From contig JAIDFQ010000055.1 of the NCBI GenBank assembly GCA_029054245.1, forward strand, positions 1-64,000: a stretch of DNA of 64,000 nt. The letters are read 5' to 3'. The notes beneath the pieces were generated by a model. That model was not told where the DNA came from. It saw only the letters and a program-made list of their open reading frames with translations, and searched no databases. The DNA comes from Lachnospiraceae bacterium (GTDB lineage: Bacteria; Bacillota; Clostridia; Lachnospirales; Lachnospiraceae). The translations under genes and the position numbers were made by a program. This document shows, piece after piece, positions 53,055 to 61,120 of the stretch (the stretch's first letter is position 1; each line of letters starts with the position of its first letter).

Positions 53055-54590
53055 TTGAAATTAGTAAAAATATTACCCGACAAAATACAAATCCGGACGG
53101 ACGATGCGGAGTTCAAAAAACGCCGTCTGAATGATCTCATATCCGTATCGGATGGAGAAGTGGAGCTTGTGACCACGATAACCGCCATAACGGATAATGA
53201 CGTGGAAACGCAGATGGATGATAATGCGCTGCTTGAGGAATTGCAGCAGCCGTCTTTGAAAGTGATTGAGTGTTCTATTCTTGGAAGTACAGTAAACGGC
53301 AGCTTCGTACAGCAGGTAGACCGTTACCCTAGCACAGATGCAGATATGAAACCTTTCTGGAATGATGAACTTTCGATCATTCTCCCTTATCCGAAGTCTG
53401 GATTCCAGCTTGGCAAATACGCGAATTATGATGCTCCTGCATACCTTGACGGCAATAGATTCTTCCAACGTCATTCCTGCATCGTCGGAAATACCGGATG
53501 TGGCAAGTCCGAAACAGTAACAAAGATTGTTGAGGAAACCGCGAAGCTTCCAGGTGCGAACATTGTTATTTTCGACATCCACGGCGAGTACAGCAATCTT
53601 TCCTATGTGGACAGCATAAAAATGGGCGAAGTACCGTTCCCAATCTGGATGTTTGGGTTTACAGATATGGTGGCGAATATTCTGAAAGTGAAAGAGGATA
53701 GCACGGTGGTTATGTCGGCGCTTAGGAAAGCGTACTATAAGCAGTGTGACGGAGGAAACGAAAATAAGCCTATATGTTTTGTGTTCAAAGGTGTTTTGGA
53801 TTATCTATATAAATTAAATGAGGAAATGATTGTTTCTGGTTATACCAAGGAGGGCAACGCCAAATATGCAAAAGGTGAATACAACGGGAAACTGTTTGGT
53901 ATTATCAATACAATGGGAACACTGCTTGCCGATACAAGATATTCATTTTTATTTGACGTAATGGGGCAGTCATACCTTACAGACTTCCTTAACCGCATCA
54001 TGGGCGGCGATAAACCAGTAAAAAACATCGACCTATCCGGCATACCGCACGACATTGCGGTGCTGATTATCGGTGCGATAACGAAGCTGGTTTATAACAT
54101 CCAAATCATGCAGAAGGACACAAGACCGATTACCATTGTCTGCGACGAGGCGCACGTTTACATACCGACCGATTTCCAGCTTACGGCAGCACAGCGGCGC
54201 ATGGTGGAGATTTTCGAGAATATTGCCAAAGAGGGCAGGAAGTTCGGTATCACGCTTTTTGTAGCAAGTCAAAGACCGTCAGAACTGAATAAGACCATCA
54301 TGGCGCAGTGTGCGAACTACATCGTGATGAAGCTGAACAATGAGAATGACAAGACCATGATCAAGGGAATGATGGCAGGCGGAAGCAGAGGTGTTATTGA
54401 CAGCGTGACCATGTTCTCGCCCGGAGACTGCCTTGTAATCGGGGACGCCTGCCCGATACCGCTAAAGATCCATGTGGGGCTTGCAAGGGAGCGTCCGCAG
54501 AGCAGGACAATAGCATTCTGGGATGAATGGAAGGAAGGGCAGAAAGATGCAGATTACAGCGCTTATCTGGAAGAGTACCTTGAAGATTAG
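53055..54590 (+). CDS. HerA-like DUF87 ATPase
   Basis: The 511-residue protein has a beta-barrel N-terminus, Walker A 'VGNTGCGKSET' near residue 150, 'IVIFDIHGEYS' near 175, Walker B 'TIVCDEAHVYIP' near 360 and 'ASQRPSELNKTI' near 405. This is the HerA/FtsK-type hexameric DNA pump layout. HerA partners with NurA-type nucleases in end resection; here a PD-(D/E)XK nuclease is two genes upstream. TTG 53055 follows AAAGGAGGAAG. It is unusual in a phage recombination module. Confidence 0.8.
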   Translation: MKLVKILPDKIQIRTDDAEFKKRRLNDLISVSDGEVELVTTITAITDNDVETQMDDNALLEELQQPSLKVIECSILGSTVNGSFVQQVDRYPSTDADMKPFWNDELSIILPYPKSGFQLGKYANYDAPAYLDGNRFFQRHSCIVGNTGCGKSETVTKIVEETAKLPGANIVIFDIHGEYSNLSYVDSIKMGEVPFPIWMFGFTDMVANILKVKEDSTVVMSALRKAYYKQCDGGNENKPICFVFKGVLDYLYKLNEEMIVSGYTKEGNAKYAKGEYNGKLFGIINTMGTLLADTRYSFLFDVMGQSYLTDFLNRIMGGDKPVKNIDLSGIPHDIAVLIIGAITKLVYNIQIMQKDTRPITIVCDEAHVYIPTDFQLTAAQRRMVEIFENIAKEGRKFGITLFVASQRPSELNKTIMAQCANYIVMKLNNENDKTMIKGMMAGGSRGVIDSVTMFSPGDCLVIGDACPIPLKIHVGLARERPQSRTIAFWDEWKEGQKDADYSAYLEEYLED

Positions 54591-54768
54591 TAATGATTGG
54601 TTGAAACACCAGACGCATGTCAAAAGAAACTACTGACGCACAGTTCATGCACATATCACGGGAAATGCCATGAACGACTCCTTTCAGCCCCACGCAGCCG
54701 TGTCTTCCATCGAAACAGGGTGCGGCTGCACAGAGGGCAGGCATGTTTCTACAGGAGGAAAAGTGATT

Positions 54769-54879
54769 ATGGATGATTGTATTTATAACACAGGAGGAAT
54801 CTGCTACGCAGATCTGGAACCTAAAGAATGTCAATATATTGGAAATGAAGAGGATTGCGGACAGGCGGAAGAAAGCTAG
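54769..54879 (+). CDS. Small cysteine-rich protein
   Basis: A 36-residue frame ('MDDCIYNTGGICYADLEPKECQYI') from ATG 54769 after AGGAGG. The same frame is open back to 54670, but without a good site. The 54591-54768 gap contains only very short frames. Confidence 0.45.
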   Translation: MDDCIYNTGGICYADLEPKECQYIGNEEDCGQAEES

Positions 54880-54891
54880 GTGAGGAAGAAC

Positions 54892-55656
54892 GTGAACTAT
54901 ATAGCCGAGATAAAAGCATTCTACGATAGGCTCGAACTAAATCCGCTACCCTCACCGGCTATCGCCTTATGGCATGCGCTCATGTCCATAGCGAATAAAA
55001 CCGGTTGGCAGCAAGAGTTTACGGTAGTCGTATCAGTCCTGGTGCTGAAATCGGGACTGAATGCACAGGCAATCAAGAGGGCGAGGAACCGCCTTGAGCA
55101 GGACGGGTTCATCATATGGAGGTCACGGGGAGGGAATCAGTCAGCAATCTACCATCTGAACAGTCTTGTGGTACAAAACAGCATAGAAAATGTACCACAG
55201 AGTGAACCACGAAATGACCCACAGACCGACCCACAGGGCGTACCACAGAGTGAACCACAAAGTGTACCTATTAATAAACATAAACAAAAACTAAACGAAA
55301 CATATACACCCCCTATATCCCCCACGGAACATTTCGAGGAGTTCCTTTCGGCGTACCCAAAGGACAGCAACCGTTATCTGACGGAGACAGCATATAATGA
55401 TCTTCTCCTGACCGGGAGGGTGACGGAGGATGAGCTTGTCCAGTGCGCGGCTAATTATGCGGAGGCGTCTAAGATTCTTAAATCGCCGGAACGGTATATC
55501 AAGAATGCGGAAAACTTCCTAAAGGATTTCGTGTTTGAAAAATACCTTCCCGGAAGATACAAAAAGCCGGTTTCACGGACTAAGGCAGGGTTCAATGATT
55601 TCAGGCAGAATGATTATGATTTTGAACAGCTCGAAAGGGAAATAGTGAGCAATTAA
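54892..55656 (+). CDS. Phage replication initiator (DnaD/replisome-organiser type)
   Basis: The 254-residue protein opens with a winged helix typical of Firmicute phage initiators ('FYDRLELNPLPSPAIALWHALMSI', 'SGLNAQAIKRARNRLEQDGFI'). A Pro/Gln/Ser repeat linker encoded by 12-bp iterons follows, then a DnaD-like C-terminal part ('VTEDELVQCAANYAEASKI', 'FLKDFVFEKYL'). It should bind the origin and load the host helicase. GTG 54892 is chosen by family alignment; GTG 54880 is in frame. Confidence 0.75.
   Translation: MNYIAEIKAFYDRLELNPLPSPAIALWHALMSIANKTGWQQEFTVVVSVLVLKSGLNAQAIKRARNRLEQDGFIIWRSRGGNQSAIYHLNSLVVQNSIENVPQSEPRNDPQTDPQGVPQSEPQSVPINKHKQKLNETYTPPISPTEHFEEFLSAYPKDSNRYLTETAYNDLLLTGRVTEDELVQCAANYAEASKILKSPERYIKNAENFLKDFVFEKYLPGRYKKPVSRTKAGFNDFRQNDYDFEQLEREIVSN
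55192..55268 (+). repeat. Six tandem 12-bp iterons inside the initiator gene
   Basis: Units such as GTACCACAGAGT, GAACCACGAAAT and GACCCACAGACC repeat every 12 bp from 55192 to 55263, with a partial seventh. They encode the Q-S-E-P/Q-T-D-P linker. As in lambda O, iterons inside the initiator gene are a likely origin. Confidence 0.7.
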
Positions 55657-55665
55657 GAAGATACC

Positions 55666-55824
55666 ATGATGCAGAATGAATACAGGAATAACAGCAGATT
55701 CCGTAATTATGTGGATAAATACTGCAAGGCTTACGGTTACACGGTGGATGAAGCGCTTACCCATGAACTGGTGAGGCAGGTGTATCTGTATTACACGGAA
55801 GCGCAGACAGAAGGTGTGGCATGA
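55666..55824 (+). CDS. Small hypothetical protein
   Basis: A 52-residue helical frame ('YRNNSRFRNYVDKYCKAYG', 'LVRQVYLYYTEAQTE') from ATG 55666. Its stop overlaps the next ATG (ATGA). Commonly seen after phage initiator genes. Confidence 0.5.
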   Translation: MMQNEYRNNSRFRNYVDKYCKAYGYTVDEALTHELVRQVYLYYTEAQTEGVA

Positions 55825-55974
55825 CGGCAAAAAAACATAAGAGAAATCAAGTTTGAAAAAGGTGAGCAGTTCACCACAAAATTTATCAAAGATTTTGACC
55901 GGGAATGGGAAGACGTAACACGGCGCATCAGGGAATCCGGCGCTGATCTGCATGTTCCCATTGTTAAAGGATAG
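55821..55974 (+). pseudogene. Short gene broken at a run of seven A
   Basis: From ATG 55821 the frame stops after 11 codons. If one A of the A7 run at 55829-55835 is removed, it continues as 'TAKNIREIKFEKGEQFTTKF' and on to a stop at 55972-55974, a plausible 50-residue protein. This may be a natural indel, a consensus error or +1 slippage. Confidence 0.4.
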
Positions 55975-56060
55975 AAGTTAATTCAGACCATGATAAAAAC
56001 ATGGCAGAAAGGAGCCAGCCTCCTGCAGGGGTAACGTGTACACAGGCTTCTTGAAAGGAA

Positions 56061-57371
56061 ATGAGTACAGTATTTACGTTTAAAGAGGTTATCGAAGAGC
56101 AGAAAAAGCCTCTGGATTACAAAATCGAAAAGGCTGTTGAAGCAATTGAAAAAGCATTCAGCTTGTCAAAAAGTGCCGTGGGACTGGCATTCAGCGGAGG
56201 AAAAGATTCCACAGTCCTGTGGCATCTGGTAAGGACATATTTCCCAGGCAGAGAGTATCATGTGATATTTGGAAATACCACCGTTGAGTTCCCGGAAAGC
56301 CTTGCATTTGCCCGGCAGCTCGGGAAAGAATGGACGGATGAAAAAGTGCAGTTCCACGAGGTCCTGCCAGAAATACTAGAAGAGGACGGGCTGAAATACG
56401 AGGCACAGAAACAAGTGCTGGAATGGCTGATAGAAAAGGGACGCATCGGGGAAGTGCTCAAGGATAATGGAAAACTTAAAAGCACGCGGACACTGGAGAA
56501 GGCTGCCACGCAGGAGATGTGGGAAGATTTCCGGGAGCGCGGTCTCGTCTGGAAGAAAGGGACGATGAAATCCTTCAACTGGTGCGTGGACCAGTATGGT
56601 TACCCGATTTTAGGAAAGGCGGCATCAAAACTGACTGCCAGAAGGATAAATATAGACTGCTTCCTGCGGTTTTCAAAATCAGATTCGGAAAAGGCGGAGA
56701 CCTTAGAGTATTATGATCTGATACGGGAAGTAAAGACATCAAACCACTGCTGCAGCATCCTTAAAAAGGAGCCGTCAGAAAAGAAACAGGCAGAACTTGG
56801 GGTAGATGTGATCATGAAAGGTCTCATGGCAGAAGAGAGCCACAGCAGGCTGCTGTCATTTGCGACACGCGGCTACATCTTCAAAAGCCGGAGGGACCAT
56901 GCGCCGGAGTTCTACCATGTCTCGCCGCTTGGGATATGGAGGGATGAAGATATCTGGGAATACATACATAGATTCCATGTCCCGTATTCGCCCCTTTATG
57001 ATATCGAATATGAAAACAGAAGAGGGGAGACGTGCTGCATCAAAAGAAATGGCTGCGTCGGGTGCTGCACAGATATCGCCTTTAAGGACAACCACATGTC
57101 AGTGCTCCGGCAGACCCATCCGAAGCTATGGGAACACTATATGAAATCCGGTCTGGGTGATGAACTGATAAAACTGTACAGATATAAGGGAAATGGAAAG
57201 GTGAATTACCTAAGTATTGCCAGAAATATAAGTGATGCGATAGATACAAGACCGTGCGTCTTTGATGATCTGGGAGAAAGGATCGTATCTGACGGCATAA
57301 CTTCCAGTAAATATGATAGTGAAATTGATGGGCAGTTAAGTTTTGCAGATTTCCCGGAGGTGATGCCATGA
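56061..57371 (+). CDS. Phage PAPS-reductase/ATP-pyrophosphatase family protein
   Basis: The 436-residue protein has the PP-loop 'LAFSGGKDSTVLW' near residue 39 and a C-terminal Cys-rich segment ('TCCIKRNGCVGCCTDIAF'). The family of phosphoadenosine-phosphosulfate-reductase-like proteins includes DndC, which thiolates DNA backbones. Phage members are common, and their substrate is unknown; nucleic-acid or nucleotide modification is plausible. No dnd partner genes are present. GAAAGGAA precedes ATG 56061. Confidence 0.78.
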   Translation: MSTVFTFKEVIEEQKKPLDYKIEKAVEAIEKAFSLSKSAVGLAFSGGKDSTVLWHLVRTYFPGREYHVIFGNTTVEFPESLAFARQLGKEWTDEKVQFHEVLPEILEEDGLKYEAQKQVLEWLIEKGRIGEVLKDNGKLKSTRTLEKAATQEMWEDFRERGLVWKKGTMKSFNWCVDQYGYPILGKAASKLTARRINIDCFLRFSKSDSEKAETLEYYDLIREVKTSNHCCSILKKEPSEKKQAELGVDVIMKGLMAEESHSRLLSFATRGYIFKSRRDHAPEFYHVSPLGIWRDEDIWEYIHRFHVPYSPLYDIEYENRRGETCCIKRNGCVGCCTDIAFKDNHMSVLRQTHPKLWEHYMKSGLGDELIKLYRYKGNGKVNYLSIARNISDAIDTRPCVFDDLGERIVSDGITSSKYDSEIDGQLSFADFPEVMP

Positions 57372-57727
57372 AGAAAAAGACAGTGCGGGAGCAGCTGTTT
57401 GAATACAGGGCATCAGTCATAAAAGAACTGGAAATCTGGAAGGACCATAATAAAAGAGGCTGTGCAGACCCGTTCTGGGCGGATGGCTGCAATATGAATC
57501 TTACAAGGAGCCATATCATTTATTATAAAGGCAAAATTGCCAAAATCTGCAAAGAAAACGGATTGGCGTTGCCAGAAGAATATTATCTTCCGCTGCCGCC
57601 AGAAGTCGATAATGGGTACATGGCAAAGTTAGATCAGAAGGAACGTGTACAGAGGCTTAGACAGGGCGGTCAGGAATTGACGACCAAAAAGGTGAAATAT
57701 GACGAGACACAGCTTAGCTTGTTTTAG
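57368..57727 (+). CDS. Hypothetical phage protein ending in a beta-clamp-like motif
   Basis: The 119-residue helical protein overlaps the PAPS-reductase-like stop by 4 nt. It ends exactly in 'DETQLSLF', matching the bacterial beta-sliding-clamp consensus QL(S/D)LF at a free C-terminus. 'GCADPFWADGCNMNLTRSHI' near residue 30 recurs in related phage proteins. The motif suggests recruitment to the replisome. Confidence 0.6.
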   Translation: MKKKTVREQLFEYRASVIKELEIWKDHNKRGCADPFWADGCNMNLTRSHIIYYKGKIAKICKENGLALPEEYYLPLPPEVDNGYMAKLDQKERVQRLRQGGQELTTKKVKYDETQLSLF

Positions 57728-57737
57728 GAGGGCACAA

Positions 57738-57905
57738 ATGAAACTGATGGAAAATAAATATCCTGTCGGCGCCAGTGTAAGGCTTGAGGATGATTCCCCA
57801 GACGACCCACTGCATGAGGTGGCAGGGCACATGCATAGGTACGGATATGATTACCTGATATTTACAGATGGGTACATGGCATACGTGGAAAGGGTGGCAG
57901 GATGA
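57738..57905 (+). CDS. Small hypothetical protein
   Basis: A 55-residue frame from ATG 57738 (TAGGAGG upstream): 'YPVGASVRLEDDSPDDPLHE', then 'YDYLIFTDGYMAYVERV'. Beta-rich, SH3-like in pattern. Overlaps the next start by 4 nt. Confidence 0.5.
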   Translation: MKLMENKYPVGASVRLEDDSPDDPLHEVAGHMHRYGYDYLIFTDGYMAYVERVAG

Positions 57906-58120
57906 AACAGTACTGCAGATACTGCGCATGGATGGTAGTGGGTGATACCAACTACTGCCAGCAGAGGGAGGAAACGATAAAGGATTCCACGGCAAAATCC
58001 CCGAACCGCTGCCATGACTTTACATACAACCCCATAGATGCGTTCGGGGAGAATGAAAAGGGCTACCAGCCGAGGAAACCAAAGAAAGAACAGTGCGACG
58101 GGCAGATGAGCCTGTTCTAA
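57902..58120 (+). CDS. Cysteine-rich phage protein ending in a beta-clamp-like motif
   Basis: The 72-residue protein has 'CRYCAWMVVGDTNYC' and further Cys, then a basic linker and the terminus 'CDGQMSLF'. The last five residues again fit a beta-clamp peptide. It is translationally coupled to the preceding gene. Confidence 0.6.
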   Translation: MKQYCRYCAWMVVGDTNYCQQREETIKDSTAKSPNRCHDFTYNPIDAFGENEKGYQPRKPKKEQCDGQMSLF

Positions 58121-58136
58121 GAAAGGATGATAAGCA

Positions 58137-58232
58137 ATGAATGATACGGATAAACAGGAAGAACAGCAGGAGAGCAAGCCGGAATGGCAGGAGGAACTTT
58201 TAAGATTGTTTCTGGGAAGGAGTAATACATAG
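58137..58232 (+). CDS. 31-residue peptide
   Basis: A short Gln/Glu-rich frame ('KQEEQQESKPEWQEELLRLF') from ATG 58137 (AAAGGATG upstream), whose stop overlaps the following gene's start region. Marginal. Confidence 0.35.
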   Translation: MNDTDKQEEQQESKPEWQEELLRLFLGRSNT

Positions 58233-58466
58233 ATGGGTGATTTTTCAGGGGAAATTTTTGAACGAAGAGCGAAAGAAGCATCATGGTGTAAAACCTGTGC
58301 AAACGGGAATATCTGTAAAATCAAGGAAACAGTCGCATGGGAACAAACGCTGGTAACTTCACATGCGACCGAGCATCTGGACGTGACTGTAAAATGCAGG
58401 GGTTATAAAAAAGACCTCAATCTGCCATATGCGGCTGATACATTAGAATCTTTATTTAAACTTTAG
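58233..58466 (+). CDS. Small hypothetical protein
   Basis: A 77-residue frame from ATG 58233 with GGAAGGAG upstream. 'ASWCKTCANGNICKIKETVAWE' suggests a Cys pair or zinc site. Conserved-looking, unrecognised. Confidence 0.5.
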   Translation: MGDFSGEIFERRAKEASWCKTCANGNICKIKETVAWEQTLVTSHATEHLDVTVKCRGYKKDLNLPYAADTLESLFKL

Positions 58467-58478
58467 CGGAGGGAGAAA

Positions 58479-58652
58479 ATGTTATACAGTGGAATTTATT
58501 GTGATGAATGTAGTGCAGACATGCGCGCAAGGTCAGACGCCAATGAATATCTTCCATCAAAAACGCATCTGATTAGGGCAGCAAGGACAAAGGGATGGAG
58601 TGTTGGAAAACGGATATTGTGTCCAGGCTGTAGAAAGCGAGGTAAGGAATGA
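58479..58652 (+). CDS. Small zinc-ribbon-like protein
   Basis: A 57-residue frame from ATG 58479 (GGAGGGAG upstream) with 'YCDEC' near the start and 'LCPGC' near the end, about 45 residues apart, giving a four-Cys zinc site. Overlaps the next ATG. Confidence 0.5.
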   Translation: MLYSGIYCDECSADMRARSDANEYLPSKTHLIRAARTKGWSVGKRILCPGCRKRGKE

Positions 58653-58768
58653 GAGAGATTTTATTTAGGGGGAAAAGGATTGATAATGGCGAATGGGTAG
58701 AAGGAGATTTGAGCCGGTGGGATTCTCTGTCGAAGAAGTTAGAAAACCGCACATATTCCGTACAGTGA
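58649..58768 (+). pseudogene. YopX-like fragment
   Basis: The frame starts 'REILFRGKRIDNGEWVEGDL', the hallmark of phage YopX proteins (usually 120-150 residues), but stops after 39 residues. Another frame continues briefly to a stop near 58819. A short decayed copy is likely. Confidence 0.55.
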
Positions 58769-58855
58769 TTTCAGGAAAGAGATATATTGACGTGACAGAT
58801 TTATGGATTCATTCATAGCATGGAAGATTGTTTCAAAACGGAGGGTAAAAACAGG

Positions 58856-59209
58856 ATGATTGATGAGAAGAAATTAATTGACGAATTAAAACAGAGCGGA
58901 ATGATTGCTGATAATGAATATGGCAGTGCTATGGTTGGAATGATAGAGAGCCAACCCAAAGTCGGCGGATGGATCACGTGTAGCGAGCGGTTGCCGGAAG
59001 AACCGGAGGAATTACCAACAGAGGACGATTCTGTTGAAAGAATGATTCTTGATGGGGAATTTGAAGAGTACATTGTAACAATATATGGGGCTGAAAGGGC
59101 TACCACACTTTATTATGTTGGAAATGGTAAGTGGTATGACGAAGTTAGCAGCGAATGTTATAAGGTTATCGCATGGCAGCCATTACCGGAATCATATAAA
59201 GAGGAATAG
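58856..59209 (+). CDS. DUF551-type phage protein
   Basis: About 117 residues from ATG 58856 (GGAGGG upstream): an N-terminal helix ('MIDEKKLIDELKQSGMI') followed by the DUF551 core 'GGWITCSERLPEEPEE', 'EYIVTIYGAERATTLYYVGNGKWYDE' region and 'VIAWQPLPE'. Function unknown; very common in phages. Confidence 0.75.
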   Translation: MIDEKKLIDELKQSGMIADNEYGSAMVGMIESQPKVGGWITCSERLPEEPEELPTEDDSVERMILDGEFEEYIVTIYGAERATTLYYVGNGKWYDEVSSECYKVIAWQPLPESYKEE

Positions 59210-59245
59210 TAGGATGCACATAGTGAATAAAGGAGGGTATATTTC

Positions 59246-59446
59246 ATGAAAAACACAGAGAAAAACAAGAATTTCACCAGGAACATAACCGACTGTAAGA
59301 ATTTTACGGTATCTGTAGCAGATAATGGCAGTTTCACAATAAACATCCATGACTGCAAGGGATTTACAGTGAATATAGCTGACTGTAAGGAGTTTACAGT
59401 AAATGTAAGTGATGCACGTGATTACAAGGTCATTGAGCAGGACTGA
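59246..59446 (+). CDS. Small protein built of ten-residue repeats
   Basis: The 66-residue protein is almost wholly five tandem units of pattern x-F-T-V-N-I-x-D-C-K: 'NFTRNITDCK', 'NFTVSVADNG', 'SFTINIHDCK', 'GFTVNIADCK', 'EFTVNVSDAR'. Alternating hydrophobics with D-C/N turns suggest a tiny beta-solenoid. AAGGAGGG precedes ATG 59246. I know no named family with this repeat. Cys at a fixed position in three units could bind metal or form a ladder. Confidence 0.65.
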   Translation: MKNTEKNKNFTRNITDCKNFTVSVADNGSFTINIHDCKGFTVNIADCKEFTVNVSDARDYKVIEQD

Positions 59447-59467
59447 CGGAAAGTGTGGAGGTACAGT

Positions 59468-59635
59468 ATGAAAAAATATTGTAATTTATGTGAGCCGGGC
59501 AAGTTTGGAGCAATATGTCATGCTTCTGACGAGGAAGAATGCCCAGATGATACATATTGTGATGCAGAGTATGATATCCATGGAAACCGATTGAACGAAA
59601 TGGCAGAGGATGAATGGCTGCGATATGGGTATTAA
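59468..59635 (+). CDS. Small acidic cysteine-rich protein
   Basis: A 55-residue frame from ATG 59468 (GTGGAGG upstream), with six Cys ('KKYCNLCEPG', 'AICHASDEEECPDDTYCDAE'). Likely metal binding; unrecognised. Confidence 0.5.
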   Translation: MKKYCNLCEPGKFGAICHASDEEECPDDTYCDAEYDIHGNRLNEMAEDEWLRYGY

Positions 59636-59654
59636 ACTATAGTGGAGGCAGAAT

Positions 59655-60302
59655 ATGACAAAATTAGAGTTATTACAGAAAGCAAAGCCCATTCTCTTCA
59701 ACACAGATATGGTCAGAGCGATATTGGACAATAGGAAGACCGCTACAAGAAGGGTAGTCAAAAGAGAAAAAGTTGACGCAGTATTAAGCAGTGAAGCAAG
59801 AAAGGGAAATCCAGACATTTCAGATGAAAACTTTATAAAATGCTTAATAGACGCACCTTGTTTGAAGGGAGATATCCTGTACGTCCGGGAAAGTGGAATT
59901 ATCCAGAGTATGAAGAATTTTGACAAGAGCGTAAAAATATACTTCCCGGTAGATGGTTCCCTCGTTGAATTTAAAGTAACACCAGATGAATATGAGAGAC
60001 TAAGCAAGTTCCCGGAAAATAAAAAAATATCTCCATATTGGCTGACTAAACAGGAAAGCCGTATCTTTTTAAAAGTAACAGATGTCAGGATAGAGCGCTT
60101 ACAGGATATTACAATTGATGGCATCCGAGCTGAAGGTCTTGCATCAATGGCAGTTCATGCAGGGGATATGGAGATTGCGCTTGCAGAGTGGCGGATATTG
60201 TGGAACTCCACCATCAAGAAATCAGACCGCGACCGTTATGGATGGAATGCTAATCCATGGGTATGGGTAATAGAATTTGAACGGATATACCCGGATGATT
60301 AA
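59655..60302 (+). CDS. ASCH-like phage protein
   Basis: The 215-residue protein has 'KPILFNTDMVRAILDNRKTATRRVVK', 'KGDILYVRES', 'IFLKVTDVRIERLQDI' and 'NPWVWVIEFERI', the arrangement of PUA/ASCH-fold phage proteins. ASCH domains bind RNA or nucleosides and some hydrolyse acylcytidines. Exact role unknown. AGTGGAGG precedes ATG 59655. Confidence 0.7.
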   Translation: MTKLELLQKAKPILFNTDMVRAILDNRKTATRRVVKREKVDAVLSSEARKGNPDISDENFIKCLIDAPCLKGDILYVRESGIIQSMKNFDKSVKIYFPVDGSLVEFKVTPDEYERLSKFPENKKISPYWLTKQESRIFLKVTDVRIERLQDITIDGIRAEGLASMAVHAGDMEIALAEWRILWNSTIKKSDRDRYGWNANPWVWVIEFERIYPDD

Positions 60303-60360
60303 GAAGGAATAAGGTGATATTTTGCCATTTGTTTGATTTAAAATTGCGGAGGATTGGGAA

Positions 60361-60603
60361 ATGAATGGAGAATGGATTAAGATTCAGGGATGTGAATACA
60401 AGAATAAACTCCCAAGAGAAGATTGCATGATATGGATTACAAGAACTATGTTTACAGGAGAAAGGTGGGTTCAGAGGGTTGAATATTATGCAGGAGAAAA
60501 CATCGAACAGGACGGAACTGTGGCATGGATGCCAGATCAAGAAGAAAGACCAGAGCCTTATACAGGGCATGATGTTATAGCTGTGCAGAATGTAAGAAAT
60601 TAA
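60361..60603 (+). CDS. Small hypothetical protein, DUF551-like core
   Basis: An 80-residue frame from ATG 60361 (GCGGAGG upstream): 'KLPREDCMIWITRTMFTGERWVQ', 'TVAWMPDQEERPEPY'. The 'xLP...WIT...VAWMP' pattern is a diverged relative of DUF551. Confidence 0.55.
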   Translation: MNGEWIKIQGCEYKNKLPREDCMIWITRTMFTGERWVQRVEYYAGENIEQDGTVAWMPDQEERPEPYTGHDVIAVQNVRN

Positions 60604-60681
60604 ATTTGGTACAACATCCCCCTGAATCCGTATTAAAATATCATTAGGGGATTTAGGGGGATTGTGGAGGGAAAGGGAAAT

Positions 60682-61101
60682 ATGAATGATTTAGGAAATC
60701 AGGTATGCAGATGTATAGTAGGCGCTTGTGATGATACATGCAAATATTACGATGCGAAAAAAGCATGTTGTGTTGGATATGAAGAAGTCATACAGCAAGC
60801 AGAAAAAGTATTTTCGGAATATGAAAGTTATAAAGACTTAGAGGAACAAAATAAACTGCTAAAACTGCCTTGTGCGGTGGGAGATACGGTGTATGAGGTG
60901 CAGGAGTTACGGAAAAGGATTCAACCATATATCGTAATTGCAGTTCATGTTTCCAATTGTGGGAATTTGTATGGATGGGAATTGGAGGACGGGAAAGGCG
61001 TTTATAGCAATGTGAATGGATTTTCTGAATATGCTATTGGGAAACAGGTTTTCCTCACCAAAGAAGCAGCCGAAGCCGCATTGAAGGAAATGAGCGAATG
61101 A
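60682..61101 (+). CDS. Phage protein with N-terminal zinc-like cluster
   Basis: About 139 residues from ATG 60682 (GTGGAGGG upstream; GTG 60664 in frame). An N-terminal Cys cluster ('QVCRCIVGACDDTCKYYD ... CC') precedes a helix and the common phage module 'LLKLPCAVGDTVYEVQ', with 'GKQVFLTKEAAEAALKEM' at the end. The latter is widespread in clostridial phages; function unknown. Confidence 0.6.
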   Translation: MNDLGNQVCRCIVGACDDTCKYYDAKKACCVGYEEVIQQAEKVFSEYESYKDLEEQNKLLKLPCAVGDTVYEVQELRKRIQPYIVIAVHVSNCGNLYGWELEDGKGVYSNVNGFSEYAIGKQVFLTKEAAEAALKEMSE

Positions 61102-61120
61102 CGGGGAAAGGATAGGGGAA

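Noticed and set aside
59246-59446. CRISPR or satellite array
   Set aside because: The 30-bp periodicity comes from an intact coding frame with a good start site and diverged third positions; there are no spacers.
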